From Cylindrobasidium torrendii FP15055 ss-10 (lineage: Eukaryota; Basidiomycota; Agaricomycetes; Agaricales; Physalacriaceae), in assembly GCA_000934385.1 (NCBI GenBank), contig KN880517.1, positions 28,879 through 92,878 on the forward strand: DNA of 64,000 nt. Direction: 5' to 3'. This document shows positions 12,061 to 22,714 of this stretch, one piece after another. How positions within the stretch are numbered: the first letter of the stretch is position 1; each line of letters starts with the position of its first letter. The notes beneath the pieces were generated by a model. The model saw only the letters and a list, made by a program, of their open reading frames with translations, did not search any database and was not told the origin of the DNA. The translations under genes and the position numbers were made by a program.

Positions 12061-12940
12061 ATGCCGATGTCGCCTTCAAGCAGCTCCCGCTCGATGCGCC
12101 CCGCCCTTGGCCATGTGTAAGCCCCACTATCCCTTGCGCTATACGAGCTACATGCTAACCTCAGCTCGTTCAGCAATCTCATGGCAGATACATATCTTGC
12201 AAACGTACAACTCGACGAGTAGGTATTCCACATGTGCTACGAGGTTACGGTGCAATCCCATTCCTCTTTCATATATTCTGCATCTTGCGAGGCGTGGCTA
12301 CTAACCATCTTTTTCCTAGTCTCCGAAAGGTCGTCCGCGACCTCCTGGCGTCTGGGCTACCAGGGATTGGCCCGACGTTCTGCGCCGCGGCCCGGGCGCG
12401 CATTGTACGTCAAGGAGTCGCCGTTGCAGTGCCCGAGGATGTGTTCGAGAACGATGGCGTCGACACCTACTTTACTGTCCCCACGGATGCATTGAGGTCT
12501 ACCATGGTCGAAGCACGGTGTCTTTATGGCTCGGGCATGGGCTTCGCGGCTATTCGCCTTCTGTCCGGTTTGGTTCGTCAAACTCTAGGGCGTAGATGGC
12601 GATATGAAGGTTCGACAATGGCAGTCCTCAATGAGCTAGATATCGACATCACGCAGGCCATTCAAGTCCGTCTTCGGCTGACCTTTCTCTGTACATTCAG
12701 GCAGCTGACGACATTGTATTGCAGAGTTCGAAAGAAGAAATGGAAGCAGGCCGTGTCGCAAACTACGCCGTTGCACTCGAATTCGTTCAGGACCTCCGGT
12801 GCGCAATCGCAGAGAGTCGGGACAATGTTGAAAGCTGGGGCGGGGAGTTCCCCTTTGAGCGCGCGGAGTTCAGTGTGGAATTTTGGCATCTCCCACTCCG
12901 TATCGATAAACCATTTCAGCAAGAAACAGCTAGACTGTGA
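12061..12940 (+). CDS. Hypothetical protein, four exons
   Basis: I do not recognise this protein. Exons 12061-12116, 12165-12218, 12320-12665 and 12725-12940 join into one frame of 223 aa ending in TGA. The joined product has alternating helices (for example LRKVVRDLLASGLPGIGPTF, and later a segment with EEMEAGRVANYAVALEFVQ) and no transmembrane segment, signal peptide or metal-binding pattern. Splice sites are good: donors GTAAGC, GTAGGT and GTCCGT, and acceptors CAG, TAG and CAG. A 35-nt alternative for the last intron (12666-12700) would also keep the frame but is shorter than any other intron here. A TATAAAG lies 83 bp upstream. Conserved-looking amino acid composition and intron phase support a real gene. 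Confidence 0.6.
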
Positions 12941-13871
12941 AGATGTTGTGGTCAGTAGTGCTGATAACAGCTCGAAAGAGCCGTCGGGTCGACACTATTA
13001 TGCGATACCGTGCTAGCTAAATCGATGATAGCACAAAGACTCCGCCTTCAGAACATACTTATTTAAATCTGATACATATGTAAATTCTGTCGGAATAAGT
13101 CATCATATACATACTTAACTTATAGAACCAAATACCACGCACCTCAGACGACCGCTTAGCCATACATGAGCTCTCGCTTTCGTAAGAGTTCTTTAGTCGG
13201 AAGAAAATAGGCGGGAGGGATAGAGGCAGGTTCGATATCGCAGACTCGATGCTATGGATTCAAGGATATATCACTTTCAGCGGTGATGGTGTGAAATGCG
13301 GCGCGCCAACTTCCGAATCAAGGGTCCCTGCGTTCCTCTGAGACCGAATGGGGAAATCGATGCGACTCAGCCTACGAGACATAGCTAAGCATATAAATCA
13401 CCTCAAGAGGTATGCATCATTCCGAGCCGGATCTCAGAGATGAGAATCCACTATCCCACTTATGGTTTGTCGAACCCAAGACTGGTGGCCCTAAGCATGA
13501 GTTAGAGATACACTACACCAGCGAATTGGAAAGCCATGGGATTTGATTAGCCCTTGATTTTAAGGAAAAGGCTCACTTCTCGTTGATGTGTTGAATCACG
13601 TCGTGGTCGTTTGCGATCACCGTCGGCACGACTCGCGAGTCTTCACGATCACGTGCATTTGGTGATTGCCGCAACGCCGGTGGCGCTAATTCCTCTGAAT
13701 ATTCAAGACAGTGAGAGAACGAGATAACCGCCGTCAAGAAAGATAAATAAACGTAGTCTTATACCGTGAGCTAAAATGGCTTACAAACAAGTGATTCCTT
13801 CAGTCTCCAGACTTCGCCTGCTGGCGATCAATGGCCATGACTTCATCACTGCTTAAACACCGACAGTCACC
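12941..13871. other. Intergenic, upstream of SET-TPR copy A
   Basis: About 930 bp of AT-richer DNA holding the 3' UTR of the hypothetical gene and the promoter of the SET-TPR gene. I see no gene or RNA in it. Confidence 0.4.
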
Positions 13872-16693
13872 ATGAGCAGATCCAAAGCTCCTCCCGAAAT
13901 GCTCGACAGGATGTCACGGCTCGGAAGCATGATGGCGGAGTCCAATATTGCTGATATGATGTCTGCCATGGAGGAGAAAGGCGCAGAAGTCCCAGCAAAT
14001 TGGTCGAAATGGCGACAAGACCACGGCGGCACAGCTTCCAAACCACTTGCCCCAAAGCACAATTCTTCGCACACGTTCTCATCTAACTCTTCCGCATCTC
14101 CCCATATACCCGATTCACCAGACCATACCTCAATCGATCTCGAAAAGAGCATGAGGATGGAGAACGCTGTGGTAGCGGAAGCTGAGAGGCAGTGGATGGA
14201 GGAGATCAGCGAAAAGCCGCAGCCTTTCGTCCCATCGAACTTCACTGACATAAATTGGCAACAGTGGAACACTGCTCAACGAGTAGAAGTCGAAAATCTA
14301 TCAACCTCCGGCAAAGGTCAAATGTGGAGACCGACCGTGGGACATGACAAGTACTTTTCAATGCGTTCCCTTGCCGAACTCAAGCCCAGTACGATACTTT
14401 CTTCGTTCGATTCTCAATTGTGATACAACATCTTCGCAGTAAACTTGCGCGAAATGCACTGTCCTAAGCGCCATGCTGGCTATTACTTGATCTGCCGCAC
14501 CGTATATCCTGCCGGTAACGCATAGACACACTCCCATGATCATGGCTAACTCTCAGAAAGCGCGTCGTCTGTCCCTCCAACTGATTGTGGAAGATACGAA
14601 GGGAGATATCATCATCGCTGCCCTATACAATCTCCCCGAAACTTTTCAGGCAAATCTAGGGACGCTTGAAGCTCATTTCCCGCCCGGGACCGTGCTGGCT
14701 ATCCGCGAGCCCTGGATAGAGCTTTCTGGTAGTCCCGGCGTTATTCATGTCGACTCTCCGTCGGATGTCATCTTTCTCAGTCCCAATGCTGATGCACTGG
14801 CAAGCGTCCGATGGTCCAAGCCTTCTCCTCCGGTGAAGACCGCCGCAAACTGGAAGCTTGCAGGAGATGATTTGTTCAAACGCCAGTTTTACCTTCCCGC
14901 AGCTCGCGCCTGGAGCCATGCCTACAATCTGGATCCATTCATGGCTACCGTTCCGCTCAACCGTTCCCAAGCGTATCTCAAACTCGGGTGGTTTTCTGCT
15001 GCACTAGGAGATGCAGAGCTTGCTCTTCATAGTCAGATATCTCCGTCACAAATGGCCAAGGCCCTCTTTCGCGCAGCATCTGCCGAGTATGGGCTTGGAT
15101 TGTACAAACAAGCTATCGCTCGATGCAAAGCTTCCAAAGATATTGCTTTCGCCGACGAGCGCAAGACTCTCCTTCACTCATGTGCATCGCGGATAAGGGA
15201 AGCGAATGGCACCTTTAATATCGTCAAGATGCAAAAGGACGCCGCGGGTATGGCTGTCACACTTGATGTAGCGAATTATGTGTCTCCCGCCATTTGTGTT
15301 GGCCCCTTTCCTGAGTGTGGAGGCGGTCGTGAAATCAAGGCCACTCGACCTATTCAAACGGGTGAACTCCTGGTGAGACGTCCTCCTCGTAGGGATCCTA
15401 TGGCTCAATGTTTCTCCAGATGGTGCACAGTCCGTACGCTGTAGTCACAGATGACCAGCTCAACAGACACGAGAAAGTTAGTGCACCAAATTTTGTCACT
15501 CGGCTGCTAGACCACGCAGGCTCTGTCGGGCTGGTCAATACGATCGCCGGCCTGGTCCTCTCCTCGCCATCCGATTCCAAACGCATCACCGAGCTGTACG
15601 CTGGCCCGAGGCGCCCACAGCCCCCTCCGACTTACGATCTCAAACTTGCCGCGCCATCTCACGGCGATGTCATTGATCCTCTGGCTTGGGCTGAACCGCT
15701 CGACATCAGCGTGATAGAAGGCATCATCATGCATAACGCCGTCGAAATAAGCCCTTTATCCTCTTTGATAGACTACGACAAGCACAACGAGCGAGGTAAC
15801 GCATTCTTGGCATCCACCAGTGCAAGCGCTTTGTACACTGCACCATCCATGTTTAACCACGACTGCGATGGGAACGCTGCAAGGACATACATTGGGACGA
15901 CCATGCTTGTCCGTGCGACGCAGGATATTCAACTGGGCGCCGAAATCACAATCCCATACTTACATACCCATGGATACACGTTTACCGACCGCAAGCGCGC
16001 TGTGCGTTCGTACTTCCCCGATCCCTGCATCTGCACAATGTGTAGCTTTGAGAGGGATATCGCAGGTGGCGAGGAGGCATGTCGCAAGAGGAGGGACATT
16101 TTCAGCAACGGCAACCTCACGGAGACAAGCATTCGTGAATGTCTGAAAGAAATACTCGCGACGTACCCCGCCAAGGCATTGAAGACGATGACCAGGCAAG
16201 GGATTCCTCAGCCGATTCTGTACTATGCGTACAGTGCCATGAACCAAATCATGGCAACCATGCAGTCAACAGCAATAGAGAGGGTGCGCGACGCGAAGTT
16301 GCAGGAGGCGATTCAGTTTGCGTTCAAGGCGCTCGAAGCCGGCGGATTCACGAAGATCGACATGTCCATGAACGCGTCGGAGAGCGAGCGCTTTGTGTTA
16401 CCGCTGAGCCAGGAGCGGCTTGGGCTGTCGACTCTAGCTGACTCCATGATCTGCACGATGGTGCGTATCGCGCTGGGTTTTACGACCTTTAGGGATAAGG
16501 AGGTCTGTGTAGAAAGATGGATCAGAGCTGCTTGGTGGGGTGCGTATTAATCTTGGCTTATGGCATGTAGCTAACTTCCTTTACAGCGCACAATGCATAC
16601 TACGGAGGAGGGGAGGAACTCTTCAAGTTGCGCATGGGATATGCTTGGGAGCAATTCCCCAAGCCGGAGAATATGGAATACCGCTGGGAATAA
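13872..16693 (+). CDS. SET domain protein with N-terminal TPR-like region, copy A
   Basis: Exons are 13872-14388, 14440-14514, 14561-15372, 15420-16539 and 16587-16693, giving 876 aa. The N-terminus is Ser-rich with an acidic helix. Residues about 290-420 form TPR-like helical pairs (AARAWSHAYNLDP, LNRSQAYLKLGWF). The C-terminal half is a SET domain of the SMYD-like split type: GGGREIKATRPI at the start, NHDCDGNA (about 614-621) in place of the canonical NHxCxPN, EITIPY, and the post-SET cysteine cluster CICTMC. The SAM-binding GxG of the opening motif reads GRE here, and Pro of the NHxCxPN motif is Gly, so methyltransferase activity is doubtful. A homologous gene with the same five-exon layout lies at 56270-53577 on the other strand. 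Exon boundaries were confirmed by comparing the two copies. Function is inferred to be protein lysine methylation or a derived role. Confidence 0.87.
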
Positions 16694-16737
16694 ATGCTGC
16701 GTGCAATAAACATTTGGAATGTACAGTATCTGGAAAA

Positions 16738-17416
16738 TTAGTATTTCTCCAGCGTGATCCTCATTGCGTCTGCTTGCGCCTGAAAAGCTTGGTTTAGATC
16801 ATCCTCCAGTAGTTCCTGAACTGCTCTCGCCAAACTCCCATTGTAAACTTCCCGCGTCTCGAAAAAGGTCTTTGCCCCTCCGTCATCGTCGATGAACTTG
16901 CTCAACGCGAGCCATCGCTCTGCATCCAGGACAGCTTTGGGCGAGTCGAGGTACCATGCAGCACGGTGAAGTTCAGGTTGTACCGTCGAGACAATTTCAC
17001 GCGTGATGTGGGTGTTCAATGGATCCGACGGCGTGGATGCGTTTACTGGAGGAGTTAAAGCCGGAATTTGGGTTGTTATCTTGAGGATGGCGCCTTCGAA
17101 GGGTGTCTGGTCTGATAGCTCAACGCCCCATTCGTTGACGATGACCTGGGATCTGGCCGAATGTCTCGCATTATTATCGGGCTTTGAACAAACCAATGGC
17201 ATACCGTGCGAAGGGGTTCCAGTTTGGATAGTCGGAAAAATTTGTGAGGAGGTTCCAGGCAGCATCCACATCGGCGTTGATGATGGAGCTTCCAAAGACA
17301 GTGAAGACGCCCTCTTGGGCTGGGGGTAGGTTGGTGGGTGGGTGCAGTGCTAATGCTGCTCTGATGAGCACAACAAAGACACTGTTGAGGATCATCGTGG
17401 TAGAAGAAAACAACAA
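16738..17416 (-). CDS. Secreted SRPBCC (START-like) fold protein, tandem copy 1
   Basis: Exons 17416-17205 and 17152-16738 encode 208 aa. The start is hydrophobic, ending near RAALALHPP, and looks like a signal peptide; an inner ATG eight codons on is an alternative start. The segment FGSSIINADVDAAWNLLTNFSDYPNWNPF matches the opening helix and strand of polyketide cyclase/START-like (SRPBCC) proteins, followed by strands around VNEWGVEL and ILKITTQIP and a long C-terminal helix. The fold binds hydrophobic ligands in other members; the ligand here is unknown. The gene is a tandem duplicate of the gene at 18319-17639, with the single intron at the same place and phase. It converges on SET-TPR copy A with only about 45 bp between the stops. 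Confidence 0.72.
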
Positions 17417-17638
17417 CCGGAGGCATGCATGGCCTCAAGTCAGAGAAGGCAAGAAGCTGATGCCCTGTCGGACACCCCCAGCTCAGGCAGACATTCTATC
17501 CATGGTGTTGGAATTTGGAAAGCATGTGCTTATGAATTCGGTATTTACGCAATCCTATACTGTGTAGTAGCTACAAATCGAACGTTCGCGGCTCAAGCCA
17601 TATAGCCCCGAGAGAGGAATACAGTACCCAACCAAGTC

Positions 17639-18319
17639 TCATGCCTCCAGCGTAAGCTTCATCGCATCCGCCTGCGCCTGGAAAGACGAAGTGATATCCT
17701 TCTCCAACAGTGCCTGAACCGTGCTGCCCAACGCCCCACTGTACACTCCACGCGACTCGTAGAACACCTTTGTCTTGTTATCATCATCGACGAACTCGCT
17801 AACCGTGCTCCAGCGCTCCGCGGCAATGATCTCGTCGATGCTAAGAAGGTACCAGCGCACTTGATGTGTCTCTGGAAGGATATGCGACACGTTCTCGGTG
17901 GTGATACGGATGTTGAGGATGTTGGGCGGGGTGGATGCATTGACCGGGAAGGGCAGAGGAGGAATTTGGGACGTGATGCGAATGACAGACCCGACAACGG
18001 GAGTTTGGTCATCTGCTGGTGCACTCCATTCGTTGAGTACTTCTTGGGAACTACAGGCGCGAAGGTTAGTTCAAGAATATGACAAGTGATTTGTTGACGC
18101 ATAGGCGACGCACCGAACGAAAGGGTTCCAGTCAGGATATCCACTGAAATTGAGGATGGAATTCCAGGCTGTCTCGACGTCTGTGTCGATGATAGAAGTC
18201 GCAAGGACGGAGAAGGTGCCGTTCATTGGTTCAGGGAGGTTGCTCGGAGGGCTCGCAGCCAGCACAGCAGCACCGGTGCATAGCACAAATGCGAGTCGGA
18301 GGGTGGAGGCGGGGGACAT
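17639..18319 (-). CDS. Secreted SRPBCC (START-like) fold protein, tandem copy 2
   Basis: Exons 18319-18114 and 18050-17639 encode 205 aa. The N-terminus MSPASTLRLAFVLCTGAAVLA is a convincing secretion signal. The body repeats the motifs of copy 1: ATSIIDTDVETAWNSILNF, GYPDWNPF, LNEWSAP and a C-terminal helix with SSFQAQADAMKLTLE. The two copies differ at many positions but share intron site and phase, so the duplication is old. A potential N-glycosylation site (NFS) follows the first helix in both. The family assignment rests on the pattern of the N-terminal helix-strand and overall length; it could also be described only as a conserved basidiomycete secreted protein. Confidence 0.72.
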
Positions 18320-18735
18320 GGTGACAAGAGTACGCTGGTTGGAATTCGAACGAGCAAGAGTCCAATGGGTATGGGCACATTACTATATACCTCGGAAAAT
18401 ATACTCCACTCTTTACAGGGCAACAAAAAGGAAGCAGGTTTTCAGAATCTGTTCAGAATCGTTGACTAGGAGACGCATGGTAAGTTACAAGTGAATGGGG
18501 TAGAGCGAGCGAGAAGAAAGTCGCGATGCTTGCTCACGGGCAGTCGGCAATTCGAGAGATATCAACCGGTCAGATATTCATGTGCAAAGGTAGACGTACG
18601 AGAGAATACATGATCTCGCCATACGGCATGAGGTTCACACACAATCTCGAAAGGGTAAGACAGAAACGGCCAGTGGCTTGATCATGACGACACTGATGAT
18701 GACCACGTGCTGCGCCGCACTCTCTCTCGACCACG

Positions 18736-19486
18736 ATGAGCAAAGTATCTGGGCCGTCGTCAGTAGTGCCAGATGAAAAGGTCCTGCGCCGGCTGCACAA
18801 CCAGATCGATAGAGGTCATTTCGGTCCTGCACTCAAGACGTGTAGCAAATGTCCGTTGGCCCTACGTTCTTCGCGTGTCCACTGGAGATTGACTGTGTGT
18901 AGACCCTGCAGACGCCCAGCTGGCAAAGATTCGGACATGGCTCCAAATACAAACGGAAGATTTGGACAATCTGAACATCGACGAGCTGCCCGCGTTCGAG
19001 CGCGCCTACGTGAACTACCGCCTCCACCGACCAGTGTCGCTTGACGGCTGCGATGGCATCGGTCCTTTGCACATCGAAGCCCAGTCGGCGTACCGCCAAG
19101 GAGACTACTCGAAAGCCTGTGAAATATACGGCTCTTTGCTGGACGAGGTCGCAGGCGAAGAGGCTGAGGATGTGGCTGCGAACTTACATGCTGCTGAGAT
19201 TGGACGTGACTGGGTGCCGCCGTCCTCGGACGTGCGATGGGATAGTGCGCCTCCAGTAGTAGTGACATCGGGCCCGGTGAAGGAAGTCAATGTCACTCCT
19301 GGCGCCATGAAGAAAGTACGAAAGGATGAAGGTGATCCAGAGCGATGGCTGAAGAAGACCGAGCGGACAGCATATCATGCCAAGGGTAAAGGCAGGAAAG
19401 GATACGGTGCTGGAGCAACGCAAGGCGCAAGCTTGGCCGAAGACAAGGGCCAGGGGAAGCATGTGAAGGGAAAGAAGAAGCGGTGA
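18736..19486 (+). CDS. Miniature SRP72-like protein
   Basis: Two exons, 18736-18850 and 18903-19486, encode 232 aa. The product looks like a shortened signal recognition particle subunit SRP72. An N-terminal TPR-like helix (LRRLHNQIDRGHFGPALKTC) is followed by the mid-protein segment NIDELPAFERAYVNYRLHRP and a TPR-like stretch (HIEAQSAYRQGDYSKACEIY). The sequence then jumps directly to the C-terminal SRP72 RNA-binding motif DPERWLKKTERTAY with a Lys/Gly-rich tail ending GKKKR. Ordinary SRP72 is about 600-700 aa, so most of the TPR array is missing, yet the frame is open and the intron is functional in form. It could be a reduced SRP72, a duplicated fragment, or a degenerate copy of a full gene elsewhere. 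Confidence 0.75.
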
Positions 19487-19879
19487 ATTAAAGACAGGTA
19501 TGTTTTACGCGCGTTGCCCCACGCGTTTTCCTGACGGTCGTCTCCAGTACTGCATTAGGCCTGTCAATTTATCATTCATCTGTCTTTTCCTTTGTTCCAA
19601 ACGGGTCTCAAAATCCCTGCGAATGCTCCACTTCTGTACAATTGCCCACGCCCCAGTCCCGCATTGGACATTGATCCTAGAGTTGTGACACCCCCTTCTC
19701 ATTTCATCAGAGCTATAATTCTGTCCGGAACACCTGTTCGCCATCATGTTCCCTTTATACAAGGACAAACCTGCCCGCTACCTCGAGGTGTTCGGGGACC
19801 TGGACGAATGAATATTTAAGCCTATGCGGCCAGCCTTAATAATCTCACCACCCTCTCACACCTACCCCCGTCATCCACC
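19487..19879 (+). promoter_or_regulatory. Upstream region of the phosphatase-family gene
   Basis: A 393-bp gap between two plus-strand genes. A TATTTAAG element at about 19813-19820 lies some 60 bp before the ATG at 19880. A pyrimidine-rich run follows it. I see nothing else. Confidence 0.35.
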
Positions 19880-21759
19880 ATGAGCACCAAGGTCGAAGGA
19901 GTTATTGTTATTACGCGCAACGGCGACCGTATCGTCTACCAGCAAGACCCAGAAACGTACAAGGGAGGACCGTCAGACACGACGCCTCTTGGAGAGGTAT
20001 GCGACCGTACTTTTCCTTTGACATACGTTACTGACCGTCACCCCAGGCTCAATCTCATGCCCTCGGCTCCCTTCTGCGCGAGACGTACCTCAAGCCAAAC
20101 TCGCCGTCCTATGTCGCAGGCATGTCCCCCGACGTGGTGAACACAAAGGAAGTCAAGGTCTTTGCCAAGGCCGGTGGAGAAGGCACCGTCGTATTCGATT
20201 CGACCATTGCGCTGCTGCAAGGCCTATTCCCTCCCACTCTCAAGAATAAGATTCGCCTCGCCAACGGGCAGGAGATCGTTGCGCCGCTCGGGGGATATCA
20301 ATACGTTCCTGGTGCGCCCTTTGTCGTAATCGTAATGAATTGTCCTGAACCATCGCAGTGGAGACCGTTGAGCCATCCAACGACCGTCGTCTGGAAAGCT
20401 GGACGAACTGCCCCAAGTTTGCCGAGCACGTCAAGAAGGTTGGATCATCAGATGAGTTCAAGGACGTCGAGAAGAAGGCGAAGCCTTTCTTTGATCTCGT
20501 CAAAGACTATGTCTTCGGTCGCCAGCTTTCGCTGCACAACATCGTACGCATCTGGTTTCTTTGCTTGGATTAGATTACTGATGTTATACACAGTGGAATG
20601 TACGCAACCCTTGTCTGATGCTGACGGCGCGCTTACCCGTAGCAGATCTACGACTTTGTGTCGACCCAGTACATGTACAACCAGACATATGCGTACCGTC
20701 TGCCGCCGACCGTGGAGCCTACCGCCCGCAGCTTGGCTAACTGGCACGAGGACAAGATTTTCAGCGACGAGAAGATGGATGGTATTGGCAACAGTGCGTT
20801 TGGACCTAGAGCCTTCGTTTCATCCCTGACTCTTTGCCTCCAGTTGCTGGCCGTACTCTCCTCCGCACGATTCTGGCCAGCCTTGAGCGCATCGCCTTCA
20901 ACGGCGACCCGCTGCAGCTCATGATTGTCGACACAACCTACCAGCCCTTCATCAGTTTGTTCCATATGACAAACGCGACCACTGGTAACTCTGGAAAGCC
21001 CCTGCATGGCATTCGTGAGTCTCTAGTCACTAGCGGTTCCCCATGCAGAAGCTGACATGCATACCAGCCGACTTTGCCTCTGCGCTTGCCATCGAACTTC
21101 GCCGCGGTCCTCCCCCCGACATGCGCGACTTCCTGCGCTTCAAGTTCCGCAACGGCACCGGCGATTTTGAGACCGTGCATGTCCTGGGCACGAAGAGCGA
21201 TATCCCATTGACCGAGTTCATTTACAAGACGCAGGTAAGTTTCATTTCCACCTTCATGCGCCATATAGTCTAACGGCTTTGTAGCATGCTCAAGTCATCA
21301 ACAACAAGCACTGGAAGGAGGTCTGCAACGGCAAGAGTCTCCTCGACATGGACGCGCTTAGCAGCATCGACCCCCAGCGTTCAGCGGACATGGGTCTCGG
21401 TGTTCTCGGCGCCGTCATCGCTCTGCTGTTGGTTCTTGGTATTGTCACTGCCGCAAAGCACCGTCGTGCTAACCGAAAGAGGGTACAACTGCTGGGAGAG
21501 GAGGTGAGTGATTACGGTTCCATCTATGAGTATGGGTACCGTGTCGCGGAGGAGGATGGCTGCTGGGTGTGCGGCAGCACCGATTGCGCCCATGGTGACA
21601 TGGGCGACCGGTGTATGAGTCCAAATCCATAGGCGGCTCCGCGGCGTCGATGGTGTGGTTGCATTTGAGGGCGCGTGGCTGACGATAATGTTGCAGCAGC
21701 AGATGCTTGGGCGACAGGACGCGACGTTCGGATCGGCTGAGAAGGTGCGCTACGTCTGA
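19880..21759 (+). CDS. Histidine phosphatase superfamily (acid phosphatase-like) membrane protein with Asn at the catalytic His position
   Basis: Nine exons (19880-19996, 20047-20311, 20359-20543, 20594-20599, 20646-20793, 20844-21014, 21068-21234, 21285-21503, 21697-21759) give 446 aa. The layout matches basidiomycete clade-2 histidine phosphatases: an N-terminal strand followed by the RHGxR position, TPLGE, GGEGTVVFDS, LGGYQYVP, LANWHEDKIF, GIGN and YQPFISLFHMTN. The catalytic motif reads R13-N14-G-D-R, so the phosphoryl-accepting His is Asn. No N-terminal signal peptide is visible, but a strong transmembrane segment lies at about 391-410, followed by a basic cytosolic-type tail. The fourth exon is only 6 nt (Trp-Asn) and is needed to rebuild the family's NxWNIxDF segment. 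Loss of the catalytic His suggests a pseudophosphatase. Whether this is general in this subfamily I cannot tell. Confidence 0.85.
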
Positions 21760-22714
21760 GCGAACGATGCGCTTGGAATGAACACTGCTGAGCGGTAATG
21801 TCCATTATACACGGGGGTTGATGAGCTTGGTCAGGTATGGTTACTACGTGTTTCTGTTTAGTTTGACGCTGGAATACATAATTATCTACATATTTCGAAG
21901 GCCAGAAAATGAGATGTTGTCCTTGCATAAAACGGATTACTGGTCCACTGGAAGTCAATGATAGGGAATAAATGCTACGGAAATATCACTGAAGCCGTGC
22001 CAAAGTAGTGTCATTCGAAGACCAGCCGCTTTCCTTCTATGCTGCTGCAATCTCTGCGTGCTCACAACAAAGCAAATCAGCTGACCTGGGTTGCAAGCGG
22101 TACCGGTGTCTTTTTGATACCCTTTGTGCATTGCACAACTTGAACATCGTGAGACGGACAGCAGAAAGTTGGCTGTGGATCTAGTACTAGTGTTTGAAAC
22201 CCAATTCTCAAGTAAATTAAGTGTGGAAATGAGAAACTCAGCTGTCACATTACAGTGTAGCCGACGAGAGTTTGTCGGTCGGGCTTTGGGGATTGCCTAT
22301 GGGATTGACTTCATAGAGGCGTGGATGATTTGATAGGTATAACTATGTAAGAGGCTTGTCGAAATCGTTGTATTTAAAAAACCCCAGGCGATCGATTACT
22401 TAAGCACTGGAGGAACAAAGCAACTTAAATTCAAAGTCCCAGAGGTTCCAAAAAGATGTGGCGAATGTTTCGAGATTATACATCGATTCCACACATGTTT
22501 AAATACGTAAAGACAGTTGTACGGCGGAACACAAACACAAAAGGTATCTAGGGAGAACGAAGTCACTAGTAATGACTATATACAATGATAAAAAAGTGGG
22601 AAGAAGAAAGCAAAATAACAGTTACATAGCGAACATGCATGCAATCCGAGAGAGTTTGAATCAGTAATCCAAGAAGCAACGCCTTGCCCCGCATTGGGCA
22701 AAGCCTTCATCCTC
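21760..22714. other. Intergenic, convergent 3' ends
   Basis: About 950 bp of AT-rich DNA between two convergent genes. It should contain both 3' UTRs. There are no supported reading frames or RNA genes. Confidence 0.4.

Noticed and set aside
12666..12700. Alternative 35-nt intron in the hypothetical gene
   Set aside because: It keeps the frame but is shorter than any other intron found here. The 59-nt alternative is more likely.
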